Shown here: positions 6,225-13,705 of the stretch, piece after piece
Numbering within the stretch: position 1 is the first letter of the stretch
Layout of the letters: the number at the start of each line of letters is the position of its first letter
NCBI GenBank assembly: GCA_002386065.1
Contig: DGES01000080.1
Span: 11,730 to 26,353 of the forward strand
Direction of reading: 5' to 3'
From: Firmicutes bacterium UBA3920
GTDB taxonomy: Bacteria > Bacillota > Clostridia > Caldicoprobacterales > Xylanivirgaceae
DNA length: 14,624 nt
Position numbers and translations under genes: made by a program
The notes under the pieces: generated by a model
Seen by the model: the letters and a program-made list of their open reading frames with translations, nothing else
Database searches by the model: none
What the model was told of the DNA's origin: nothing

Positions 6225-7634
6225 TTATAAAATTGCGTAATGTTTTATTTTTTTTGTTGACTTAAAATTTTTTTTCATCTGCTGTGTAGACACAATTTGA
6301 TAACCAGTTCTAAAACCAAATGTTTCATGTAAATCATCTGTTAAATCATCACGGGTATAAGTTGGAATATAACCTTCTCCTTTTACGTTATAAAAATTCA
6401 TCTCCTTAAGCTTTGTAAGAATTTCATGACATGTATATTTTTCTCCAAGCTTTTTTTCAAGAATACGGTATATAATTAGTGAAATAAAACAAGTCATATA
6501 ATGTGCTTCTATTCTATCGTCTCGACTTAAATATACAGGCCTTGCTTTAAATTCACTTTTCATAATTCTAAAACATTCTTCTATTTCCCATCGTCTTTTG
6601 TTAATTTTTATAATTTCAGAAGCATTATCTTCAAGATTGGTACATACAGCATAAAAACCGTCAAAGGCTTCTTCTTTTTTAATAAGTTCTGTATCAATAT
6701 TAAATATTTCTTTTTTAGCAATTTCACCGTCATAAGTATAGTGTGTCTTTTTAAGAAACCTTTTGTAATCATTTTGGTTGTCCCTCTTTAATTTTGTAGG
6801 ATTAGTATCAATTGTTTTTTGAGCTCGTTCAATTTGACTGTTTCGAATCTGACGTTGATAGTTTCTATATTTGATAGAATAAGTGACAATTAATTTTTGT
6901 TCAAAGTCATCTTCTTTAATCCAACGTTCTTTGTAAAAAATCTTATCTTCATATTTTTCTTCATCAAGTTCAGAGATATCATAACCTTTTATATCATCAC
7001 TAAGATTCCATCCACCTGGATCAAGTGCCCATTCTCTAATATGTTTTTTTAACTTTTTAATAGATTGAGTTGTGATAAAAGCTCTTTTATTTTTATCATT
7101 AAATTTTCGATTATCAGTAGAAGCAAGACCGGCATCTGTACATACAACAAATTTAGAAAGATTGAAATCAGAAAGAATCTGTTTTTCCAAAGGTGTAAGG
7201 GTAACTTGCTCATTAGTATTACCTTTATTAATGCTAAAAGATAACGGAATACCATTACCATCCATAAAAAGCCCCATTTGAACAATTGGATTTGGCCTAT
7301 GTTCTTTAGAAATACCATACTGCTTTAACCCATTTTCCTGCTCAATTTCAAAAAAATAGTTAGTACAATCATAATAAAGAACGCCCGTATTTCTTTTAGA
7401 AATCTTTAAACTATTGTTAACTGAATATCCTTTTTAATAGTTTTGGCCTGTGAATATTTAACGATGACCTCACGCTTTTCTTGTTTTTCCTTTTCGTTAA
7501 GCTCTTTAACATACTTTTTAGCCCATTCAATAGGATCTTATCCATTCAATAGTAGTTCGTTTATTATTTTCAACAATATCTTTTATTATATAAAGAGAAG
7601 TAGCGTTTTTAGATTTTGAAAGCGATAGTCTCAT
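6225..7634 (-). pseudogene. IS1634-family transposase, two internal deletions
   Basis: On the minus strand, ATG 7634 follows GGAGG (7645-7649) and reads MRLSLSKSKNATSLYIIKDIVENNKRTT, then meets TGA. A second frame resumes at about 7540 as DPIEWAKKYVKELNEKEKQE to YSQAKTIKKD. A third resumes at about 7420 as NSLKISKRNTGVLYYDCTNYFFE and runs intact to 6225. That last part has DDE-transposase stretches such as VLYYDCTNY, VVCTDAGLAS and KRRWEIEECFRIMKSEF (the last carrying the Glu). Compared with intact relatives as I know them, about 20 residues are missing at the first break and on the order of 100 at the second. It cannot make a full transposase and, with its catalytic part truncated at the N-terminus, is probably immobile unless helped by an intact copy. 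Confidence 0.88.
6232..6245 (+). repeat. IS inverted repeat, left copy
   Basis: The sequence ATTGCGTAATGTTT is the exact reverse complement of 7676-7689 and points inward, as terminal repeats do. On the minus strand it encodes the transposase C-terminal residues KHYAI. Confidence 0.6.
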
Positions 7635-7659
7635 AATAACAATTCCTCCAATCTTTTAC

Positions 7660-7688
7660 ATTGTACCACATTACGAAACATTACGCAA
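7660..7688 (-). promoter_or_regulatory. Transposase promoter
   Basis: On the minus strand TTGCGT (7683-7688) and TACAAT (7660-7665) are separated by exactly 17 bases, with the ribosome binding site and ATG just downstream. The -35 box lies inside the inverted repeat, so a transposase bound at the end could repress its own gene. Confidence 0.65.
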
Positions 7689-7689
7689 T
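7676..7689 (+). repeat. IS inverted repeat, right copy
   Basis: The sequence AAACATTACGCAAT mirrors the left copy exactly. A CATTACG motif just inside (7669-7675) repeats part of it directly. Confidence 0.6.
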
Positions 7690-7831
7690 ACAAATTTTAT
7701 AAATTTAACAAAAAAACAAAGCTAGTTTATTAAAACAATAAATGCACAGTTGGAGGAGTTTTGTATTAAAGTGACTCATAAGATTGATATTTAGCTGGAC
7801 GAAGAAGGGAATAGTATGTCTAACTAAATGG

Positions 7832-7861
7832 TAAAATTTAAGATATTTTTCTTAAATTTTA
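7832..7861. other. AT-rich hairpin in the intergenic region
   Basis: The arms TAAAATTTAAG (7832-7842) and CTTAAATTTTA (7851-7861) pair perfectly over 11 bp with an 8-base loop. The rest of the 300-base gap (7690-7988) holds only the promoter listed next and a short ORF with stops. The hairpin could be a weak bidirectional terminator. Confidence 0.4.
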
Positions 7862-7929
7862 TAGCGATTGATTTTCTGGAAGAAAAAGGTGCCGATAAAA
7901 ACTTGACACACACTAGGTTTTCATTGCGG

Positions 7930-7958
7930 TTGTTTAATATTATTGACTGTGATAAAAT
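7930..7958 (+). promoter_or_regulatory. Promoter of the hydrolase-Mur-M42 operon
   Basis: TTGTTT (7930-7935) and TAAAAT (7953-7958) are 17 bases apart, and the -10 carries an extended TG at 7950-7951. The expected leader is about 30 bases before the ribosome binding site. No operator or riboswitch was recognised. Confidence 0.5.
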
Positions 7959-7994
7959 TATAGTGAAATTTCATTCAGGAAAGGGGAATTGATC

Positions 7995-8762
7995 GTGCAA
8001 AAGGCTGTAGAGATAGAGAGGGAAGGTATGACAATTCGTGGGATGCTCCATAGGCCAGATAATATTGAGGGAAAGCTTCCGTTAGTTATCATGTTTCATG
8101 GCTTTACAGGACATAAGATGGAGTCCCATTTTATTTTTGTCAAATTATCTAGACGACTTGAAGAGGTAGGAATTGCAAGTTTGCGGTTTGACTTTTTAGG
8201 TAGTGGTGAGAGCGATGGCGATTTTGTAGATATGACACTATCTGGTGAAGTAGAAGATGCAAAAAAGATTTTAGAATTTGCTAAGTCACTTGAATGGGTG
8301 GATAAGGATAGACTATATGTATTAGGACTTAGCATGGGTGGTGCTGTTGCCAGTATATTAGCAGGGCAACACAGTGATGATATTGAACGACTATGTCTAT
8401 GGGCACCAGCTGGTAATATGCCGGAGCTTATCAAATATAGATTGGATGAACTCAAAAAAGAAAAAGCGATTGAACATGATTTTGAGCATTATGATTTAGG
8501 TGGCTTTCTCCTTGGTAGAGGTTTTGTAGAGGACCTTATGTCGCTTGATATATATGCTCTAGCCTCTTCTTATGATGGAGAAGTGCTTATTGTACATGGT
8601 GATAGAGATCAATCCGTTCCCCTGTCTGCGTCCCACAAATATTTAGATATTTATGGCAGCCAGGCGAAACTGCATATAGTAGAGGGAGCAGATCATACAT
8701 TTAATAAATTTGAATGGGAAAAAGAAGCCATAGATACGACAGTTGACTATTTGACGAAATAA
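7995..8762 (+). CDS. Alpha/beta hydrolase, cinnamoyl/feruloyl-esterase-like
   Basis: The 255-residue protein is a cytoplasmic serine hydrolase with no signal peptide. Motifs in order: HGFTG (oxyanion region, from residue 35), GLSMGG with nucleophile Ser113, HGDRDQSVP with acid Asp205, and GADHTF with His234. A cap insert lies between about 140 and 185. The order and length match the LJ0536/Est1E-type esterases that hydrolyse hydroxycinnamate or short acyl esters. GTG 7995 is preferred to TTG 7989 because AGGGG at 7982-7986 is 8 bases before it and only 2 before the TTG. It is first in a five-gene operon; the gap to the next gene is 28 bases. The substrate here is unknown: the neighbours suggest a peptide-linked or acyl compound, but esterases of this family are promiscuous. 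Confidence 0.88.
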   Translation: MQKAVEIEREGMTIRGMLHRPDNIEGKLPLVIMFHGFTGHKMESHFIFVKLSRRLEEVGIASLRFDFLGSGESDGDFVDMTLSGEVEDAKKILEFAKSLEWVDKDRLYVLGLSMGGAVASILAGQHSDDIERLCLWAPAGNMPELIKYRLDELKKEKAIEHDFEHYDLGGFLLGRGFVEDLMSLDIYALASSYDGEVLIVHGDRDQSVPLSASHKYLDIYGSQAKLHIVEGADHTFNKFEWEKEAIDTTVDYLTK

Positions 8763-8790
8763 TCACTATGAGAATGAGAAGGGTGAAAAG

Positions 8791-10176
8791 ATGTTACTTA
8801 GGGAGTTGTTAGCTGGTACCCCAATATTTGAAATATGTGGTTCTAGGGAGATTTTCATAGAGGGGTTGGCAGTAGAGACAGATGATATAAGGCCAAATGA
8901 TCTATATATATATATGTGTGATAGGGAGAAGATGTCCTATGAAGAAAGTATAAAAAAAGCTATAGCTCGAGGTGCAGTAGCTATATGTATAGGTAAGGAC
9001 TATGAGGTGTTACCTTATGACATAACTTTTATAAAGACATATAATGTGAAGAGGTTTTTATCTGCTATTAGTAAAAATTTCTACCAAAATCCATCTCAGA
9101 ACATAGATATGATAGGAATTACTGGGAGCCACGGAAAGACAACTATAGGCAATATGATACGTTCTATACTTAAGTCTGCAGGTATTCCAACGGTCATGAT
9201 AGATACGTCATCATGTAGATTAGGTGATGATCCTCCATATATACATGAGGATATTTTAAACCCTGTAGTATTTATGGAATTTTTAAATGAGGCGATAGCT
9301 CGAGGTATAGAGAGGGGTATAGTGGAGTGTTCTTATACTGCCATAGTAGAGGAGAGGCTCAGGCATATATGGTTTGATAGCCTGATCTACACGGATTTAT
9401 ATACCTATTTTAAGAATCGGGAGATGGATTATCACTATCTTGAAATTCGTAAGACATTGATAGATCACCTAAAACATATAAAATGTCCTATAATAGTAAA
9501 TATGGATGACTACCATGCCAATGAACTTACCAGTGGAAATATAGTGGGATATGGTATATATGGCAACTATAATGTTACAGCCAAAAATATTACATTGATG
9601 CCAGATGGCAGTAACTTTACAATATGTACACCCATGGGTAACAGGGAGTTTACCTTAGCTTTGCCAGGCCTTCACAATGTATATAATGCAATGGCAGCTA
9701 TTGGATGGTGTATCACAGAGGGAATAGATTTTTCTCATATTGAAGAAGGCCTTGAACAATTAGAGCATTTTGAAAATGTACAATATAATGTAGATGCAGA
9801 TATAACAAATCCCATCCATATACAGGTACATAATTACTCAAGACCAAGAGATATACCTGAAATATTGGAGGATATACACCTTGAGAGTGGGTATGATAAT
9901 AGGAGCACTATATTATGCGTTTCCTCTTGTGAAAACACATCTGAATATGGGGAAGTGGGGAGAGCATTGAATGAATTTAGTCGACATTGCATAATGACTT
10001 CAGATTATAGAGATAGATACAATTATGTTGACGGAGCATTTGCAATAGTTCAAAATATGCAAGATGCCAATATTCATAACGAGATTGATCACTATAAGGC
10101 ACTTAAAAAAGCTAGATCCTTGGTTAAGGATGGAGGTTCCATTGTGATACTTACTAAGGATAGTTGTGAACTTTAA
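8791..10176 (+). CDS. MurE-like Mur ligase family protein with degenerate C-terminal domain
   Basis: This 461-residue protein is laid out as a Mur ligase: N-terminal substrate domain (1-100), central ATPase (105-330) and C-terminal domain (335-461). The P-loop is intact (GITGSHGKTT, 109-118, Lys116). MDYH (212-215) with Lys221 fits the site of the carbamylated lysine, and LPGLHNVYNAMAA (291-303) is typical. In contrast, the family's EVSSHAL appears as ECSYTAI (179-185), the DYAHTPD region as HNYSRPRD, the usual GDRD loop is absent, and DNPR, which recognises diaminopimelate in MurE, is replaced near TSDYRDR. ATG 8791 follows GAAGGGTG. Mur ligases join an amino acid to a carboxylate using ATP. 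A housekeeping MurE role is unlikely given these losses. It may act on a different acceptor, together with the peptidases downstream. Confidence 0.8.
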   Translation: MLLRELLAGTPIFEICGSREIFIEGLAVETDDIRPNDLYIYMCDREKMSYEESIKKAIARGAVAICIGKDYEVLPYDITFIKTYNVKRFLSAISKNFYQNPSQNIDMIGITGSHGKTTIGNMIRSILKSAGIPTVMIDTSSCRLGDDPPYIHEDILNPVVFMEFLNEAIARGIERGIVECSYTAIVEERLRHIWFDSLIYTDLYTYFKNREMDYHYLEIRKTLIDHLKHIKCPIIVNMDDYHANELTSGNIVGYGIYGNYNVTAKNITLMPDGSNFTICTPMGNREFTLALPGLHNVYNAMAAIGWCITEGIDFSHIEEGLEQLEHFENVQYNVDADITNPIHIQVHNYSRPRDIPEILEDIHLESGYDNRSTILCVSSCENTSEYGEVGRALNEFSRHCIMTSDYRDRYNYVDGAFAIVQNMQDANIHNEIDHYKALKKARSLVKDGGSIVILTKDSCEL

Positions 10177-10201
10177 ATATGGATGCGAGGAAGGTGATAG
10201 T

Positions 10202-11254
10202 GTGGAGAGTAAAGATTTTTTAGCAAGACTTATAGATATTCCAGGTGTATCTGGATACGAAAAAGAGGTATCTAAGGAAGTTTCAGAGGTATTTAAAGGA
10301 TATTGTGATGATGTATGCATAGATGATTTTTACAATGTATATGGTAGAAAGACTCGTGGAACTATAGAAGATAAGCCTAAAATAATGTTAGCAGCACATA
10401 TAGACGAAATAGGTCTCATGGTAAAGGATATAGATGACAAAGGATTTATAAAGTTTACAACTATTGGAGGGGTAGACCAACGTATTTTATTATCACAAGA
10501 AGTCATAGTATATGGTAGAGAGCCACTATTTGGCGTAATAGGTGCAAAGCCTCCACATCTTCAAGAACGTGGAGAGAGAGGCACGGCAGTTAAGATAGAG
10601 GATATGACAATAGATCTAGGTTTACCTCCTCAAAAGGTAAAAGAGCTTGTGAGGGTGGGTGATATAATTACCTTTAAAAGCCCTTTAGTCTCTATGCAAA
10701 ATAATTTTGTAAATGGCAAATCATTAGATGATAGAGCCAGTGTAGCGGTGATGTTAGAGACTATGAAAGAATTAGATAAGTTAAACTTTAATGCTGACGT
10801 ATTTTTTGTTGCTACAGTTCAAGAAGAGGTAGGTGTTAGAGGAGCTACCATAAGTACGTATGGTGTAAATCCAGATATAGGTGTTGCCATAGATGTAACC
10901 CATGGTGATACACCTGATTCACCTAAAGAAGAGACAAATGAAATGAATAAGGGACCGGTTATATGCATAGGTCCTAATTTACATCCTAAGTTAAGTCAGC
11001 AACTTATAGATGTAGCAGAAGATTATAGTTTGCAGTATCAGTTAGAGGTAGCCCCTGGTCCTACGGGGACTGATGCAAGGGCTATGCAGATAATACGAGA
11101 TGGTATCCCCACTTTACTTATGGAGATTCCCTTGAGATATATGCATACCACAGTAGAGACTTTGAATATGGATAATATAGAAAAGGCAGGCAGGATTATA
11201 GCTTTTTTCATAGCGTCAATGGAGGAGGGATGGCGAGAATGGTTGAGCTACTGA
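10202..11254 (+). CDS. M42 family metallo-aminopeptidase, first of three
   Basis: This cytoplasmic dizinc (or dicobalt) aminopeptidase of the M42 family, related to FrvX/YsdC and the TET peptidases, has 350 residues. Expected ligands and catalytic residues are all present: His66 and Asp68 in AAHIDEIG, the bridging Asp in LDDR (176-179), Glu208-Glu209 in QEEVGVRGA, Asp231 in AIDVTHGD and His315 in YMHTT. M42 enzymes trim N-terminal residues from peptides, often as dodecamers. GTG 10202 with AGGAAGG at 10188-10194 is preferred to GTG 10166, which overlaps the Mur gene and lacks a ribosome binding site. The gap from the Mur stop is 25 bases. All active-site residues point to an active enzyme; its peptide preference cannot be read from sequence. 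Confidence 0.92.
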   Translation: MESKDFLARLIDIPGVSGYEKEVSKEVSEVFKGYCDDVCIDDFYNVYGRKTRGTIEDKPKIMLAAHIDEIGLMVKDIDDKGFIKFTTIGGVDQRILLSQEVIVYGREPLFGVIGAKPPHLQERGERGTAVKIEDMTIDLGLPPQKVKELVRVGDIITFKSPLVSMQNNFVNGKSLDDRASVAVMLETMKELDKLNFNADVFFVATVQEEVGVRGATISTYGVNPDIGVAIDVTHGDTPDSPKEETNEMNKGPVICIGPNLHPKLSQQLIDVAEDYSLQYQLEVAPGPTGTDARAMQIIRDGIPTLLMEIPLRYMHTTVETLNMDNIEKAGRIIAFFIASMEEGWREWLSY

Positions 11255-12258
11255 GAAAATTGACAGAGGCAAGAGGTGTATCTGGCAATGAAGATGAAGT
11301 GCGGGATATTATAAAGGGCGAGATATCTCCTTTGGTAGATAAAGTTTATACAGACGGCATAGGTAATCTCATAGCCTATAAAAAGGGTAAGAGTCCTGAC
11401 AATAAAAAGCGAATAATGTTATGTGCCCATATGGATGAAGTGGGGTTTATAATAACTTCTATAAGTGAGAATGGGATGCTTAAGTTTAGACCTGTAGGAG
11501 GAATAGACCCTAGAATACTCATATCTAAGAGAGTACATATAGGTAAGAATAGGATACCAGGTGTCCTTGGTATAAAGGCAATCCATCTTCAGGAGCCTAA
11601 TGAGAGAAAGAATGCAGTTAAGGTAGAACAGATGTATATAGATATTGGTGCAAATTCTAAAGAAGAGGCTGCAAAACTAGTAAAATTAGGTGATTATGCT
11701 ATATTTGATAGTAAGATGGTCGAGTTTGGTGAGAATAAAATAAAAGCTAAGGCCTTAGATGACAGAGTAGGCTGCGCAGTACTTATAGAGGTACTAAAGG
11801 AAGAATATGAGTATGATGTATATGCATGCTTTACTGTACAGGAAGAAGTAGGGCTTAGAGGCGCCGGCGTTGCTGCCTATCATGTAGAGCCCGATATCGC
11901 AATGGTGGTAGAAGGTACAACATGCTCTGATGTTTCAGGGGTAGATGAGCACATGTATTCCACAATAATGGGAAGTGGTCCTGCCATCACAATAATGGAT
12001 GGGAGCTCAATTTCTAATAAGAAATTAGTAGATATGTTAAAGGCTCTAGGGGATGCAAAAGGTATACCCTATCAATTAAAGAAGGGAACTACTGGGGGCA
12101 ATGACGCAGGTATGATACATACATCTAAGGAAGGTGTAGCTACCTGTGTGGTATCTGTGCCATGTAGATATATCCACTCCCCTTCGTCTGTAATGGATAA
12201 ATCTGACTTTAAAAATACTATAGAATTGGTTAAAGAATTTGTGAAAGGGTGTGAATGA
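11239..12258 (+). CDS. M42 family metallo-aminopeptidase, second of three
   Basis: The gene encodes 339 residues from ATG 11239. ATG 11230 is only one base from the GGAGGAGGG tract, so the inner ATG has the better spacing. It overlaps the end of the first M42 gene by 16 bases, a sign of translational coupling. Key residues are His64 and Asp66 in CAHMDEVG, the Asp of LDDR (174-175), Glu202-Glu203 in QEEVGLRGA and His313 in YIHSPSS. The fourth metal-ligand position is Glu225 in VVEGTTCSD, where its two sisters have Asp; Glu occurs there in other M42 members, so activity is expected. Sequence divergence from both neighbours is large, so this is an old paralogue and not a recent duplicate. Confidence 0.92.
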   Translation: MVELLRKLTEARGVSGNEDEVRDIIKGEISPLVDKVYTDGIGNLIAYKKGKSPDNKKRIMLCAHMDEVGFIITSISENGMLKFRPVGGIDPRILISKRVHIGKNRIPGVLGIKAIHLQEPNERKNAVKVEQMYIDIGANSKEEAAKLVKLGDYAIFDSKMVEFGENKIKAKALDDRVGCAVLIEVLKEEYEYDVYACFTVQEEVGLRGAGVAAYHVEPDIAMVVEGTTCSDVSGVDEHMYSTIMGSGPAITIMDGSSISNKKLVDMLKALGDAKGIPYQLKKGTTGGNDAGMIHTSKEGVATCVVSVPCRYIHSPSSVMDKSDFKNTIELVKEFVKGCE

Positions 12259-12259
12259 T

Positions 12260-13258
12260 ATGAAGGATCTTCTTAAAAAACTTACTGAAACATATGGGCC
12301 ATCGGGTAATGAAGAAGAAATAAGAAGAGTGATAGAAGAGGAAATGCATGAATATGTGGATGAGATAGATATAGATGTAATGGGTAATCTTATAGCTTAT
12401 AAAAAGGGCAATGGACAAGGTAAAAAGGTTATGCTTTCTGCCCATATGGATCAGATTGGACTCATTGTAACCCATATAGATGATAACGGATTTTTGAGAT
12501 TTTCCAATGTAGGTGGAATAAGCGTTCTAAATACCATAAATGGAAGGGTTATATTTAAAAATGGCATCATGGGTACTGTAAGTTATGAGGAAGAAATTGA
12601 GAATATAAAGGATATAAAGTTAAATAGAATGTATATAGATATTGGTGCATCTGATCGTGAGGAAGCAACTGAAAAGGTTTCCATAGGTGATGTTGCAGTA
12701 TACTATTCCCCATTAGCTGAGAGCAATGGACGATATATAGGAGGGGCAATGGACAACAGGGCAGGTTGTGCCCTCTTAATAAAGACAATAAAAGAACTTA
12801 AAGATTGTAAAAATGATGCGTACTTTGTCTTTACTGTACAAGAGGAAGTAGGACTTAGAGGAGCTAAAACATCAGCTTATGCTATAAATCCTGATGTGGG
12901 TATTGCAGTTGATGTCACATCTACCGGTGATACACCTAAGGCTCGTACTATGGCAGTCAAGTTAGGTGCAGGACCTGCCATAAAGGTGAAAGATGGATCG
13001 GTGATATGCCATCCTAAGGTTAAGGACCTCATGATAGATAGGGCAGAGGATATTGACATTCCCTATCAGATAGAAGTATTAGAGTGGGGAGGAACTGATG
13101 CTGGGGCTATACATCTTACAAGAGAAGGTATCCCCTCAGGTGCAGTGTCCATACCCTGTAGATATGTCCACAGTGCAAATGAGATGGTGGATGAAAAAGA
13201 TCTTGAAAATGGTGTAAAACTTTTAGTTAAAATACTAGAAAATGAAATAGAGTTATAG
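12260..13258 (+). CDS. M42 family metallo-aminopeptidase, third of three
   Basis: The gene encodes 332 residues from ATG 12260, one base after the previous stop; an in-frame GTG 12251 is too close to the AAAGGG tract. Key residues are His62 and Asp64 in SAHMDQIG, Asp165 in MDNR, Glu195-Glu196 in QEEVGLRGA, Asp218 in AVDVTSTGD and His304 in YVHSANE. Two departures from its sisters stand out. The AHMDE motif reads AHMDQ, and the loop that carries a PHLQE or IHLQE motif in the other two reads VSYEE here. The metal ligands are nevertheless complete, so it is probably active, perhaps with different specificity or as a partner in a mixed oligomer. It is the last gene before the operon terminator. 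Confidence 0.92.
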   Translation: MKDLLKKLTETYGPSGNEEEIRRVIEEEMHEYVDEIDIDVMGNLIAYKKGNGQGKKVMLSAHMDQIGLIVTHIDDNGFLRFSNVGGISVLNTINGRVIFKNGIMGTVSYEEEIENIKDIKLNRMYIDIGASDREEATEKVSIGDVAVYYSPLAESNGRYIGGAMDNRAGCALLIKTIKELKDCKNDAYFVFTVQEEVGLRGAKTSAYAINPDVGIAVDVTSTGDTPKARTMAVKLGAGPAIKVKDGSVICHPKVKDLMIDRAEDIDIPYQIEVLEWGGTDAGAIHLTREGIPSGAVSIPCRYVHSANEMVDEKDLENGVKLLVKILENEIEL

Positions 13259-13268
13259 TTATGACAAG

Positions 13269-13295
13269 AAGGGACTTCGTAGGAGGTCCTTTTTT
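13269..13295 (+). terminator. Intrinsic terminator of the peptidase operon
   Basis: A 10-bp stem AAGGGACTTC (13269-13278) with GAGGTCCTTT (13283-13292), including two G-U pairs, has the loop GTAG and a run of T to 13295. It begins 11 bases after the third M42 stop. Confidence 0.8.
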
Positions 13296-13383
13296 GTATT
13301 GCGTAAAAAGGCTATTTTGATTTTGTATTTTTGTATACCTCAAATGCCTATGAAGGTTAATATAGGTAGAGGAGGTTTGATAT

Positions 13384-13491
13384 ATGACAAATATTGTAGT
13401 ACAGAAAGATTTAAGCGACTATTTATCTGGTACAGGATATTTATACTCTTCTTTTCCCTACAGTAAATTGACACTATCGGCCATTACTTGA
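13384..13491 (+). CDS. Small ORF, 35 aa, possibly a truncated gene start
   Basis: ATG 13384 follows AGAGGAGG (13369-13375 region) at ideal spacing and reads MTNIVVQKDLSDYLSGTGYL and so on to a TGA at 13489-13491. I do not recognise the peptide. It has no signal peptide, membrane helix or metal motif. The strong ribosome binding site suggests real translation. The sudden stop followed by AT-rich non-coding DNA suggests the 5' end of a longer gene cut off by a deletion. A genuine small protein is the alternative. Confidence 0.4.
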   Translation: MTNIVVQKDLSDYLSGTGYLYSSFPYSKLTLSAIT

Positions 13492-13496
13492 AAAAG

Positions 13497-13525
13497 TTGC
13501 ATATTTTTGAATACAGTGTTATTAT
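13497..13525 (+). promoter_or_regulatory. Probable promoter of the membrane protein gene
   Basis: TTGCAT (13497-13502) and TATTAT (13520-13525) are separated by 17 bases, with an extended -10 TG at 13517-13518. The leader to the GTG start would be about 175 bases and would include the repeats and the hairpin below. Confidence 0.5.
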
Positions 13526-13542
13526 ATAAATAATTAGACAAG

Positions 13543-13584
13543 CACAAATGAACAGACACAAATGAGCAGACACAAATATACATA
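13543..13584 (+). repeat. Three tandem 14-bp repeats
   Basis: The units CACAAATGAACAGA, CACAAATGAGCAGA and CACAAATATACATA follow head to tail at 13543, 13557 and 13571. The first two differ at one base; the third is diverged. They lie just after the -10 box, where an operator or a spreading short repeat could sit. Confidence 0.7.
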
Positions 13585-13637
13585 TAGATTAATAATTTGA
13601 CAATATAACAATATTATTTGACACAAAAATTTGGGCA

Positions 13638-13685
13638 AAACCATAGGACTCGCTTATATTTTTATATGGGTGAGTCCTATGGTTT
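13638..13685 (+). other. Long leader hairpin before the membrane protein gene
   Basis: The arms 13638-13659 and 13664-13685 pair over 22 bp (outer 14 perfect, inner part with G-U pairs) around a TTTT loop. No T-run follows, so it is not a standard intrinsic terminator. It ends about 20 bases before the GTG start, close to the ribosome binding site. Confidence 0.65.
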
Positions 13686-13705
13686 GAAAGAAAGCAGGTG
13701 TTAAA

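Larger units (their letters stand above)
6225..7690 (-). mobile_element. Decayed IS1634-family insertion sequence
   Basis: The element contains a broken DDE transposase bounded by 14-bp inverted repeats at 6232-6245 and 7676-7689. Exact outer ends are uncertain: the left repeat lies inside the last codons of the transposase, and no clean target duplication was found. IS1634 relatives are known for long, variable target duplications. The element has inserted, or been retained, between the toxin locus and the peptidase operon. Confidence 0.7.

Noticed and set aside
7072..7318. Both-strand open frames over the transposase
   Set aside because: They are alternative-frame readings of the IS1634 transposase, whose own frame carries the family motifs.
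7771..7828. GTG frame (VTHKIDI, stop, LDEEGNSMSN) after a GGAGG in the intergenic region
   Set aside because: It is interrupted after seven codons and matches nothing I know.
13543..13584. Possible CRISPR array
   Set aside because: The 14-bp units are directly adjacent with no spacers, and no cas gene is present.
13638..13685. Long hairpin read as an intrinsic terminator
   Set aside because: No T-run follows the stem on the plus strand, and a gene starts about 20 bases later; it is listed as a leader hairpin instead.
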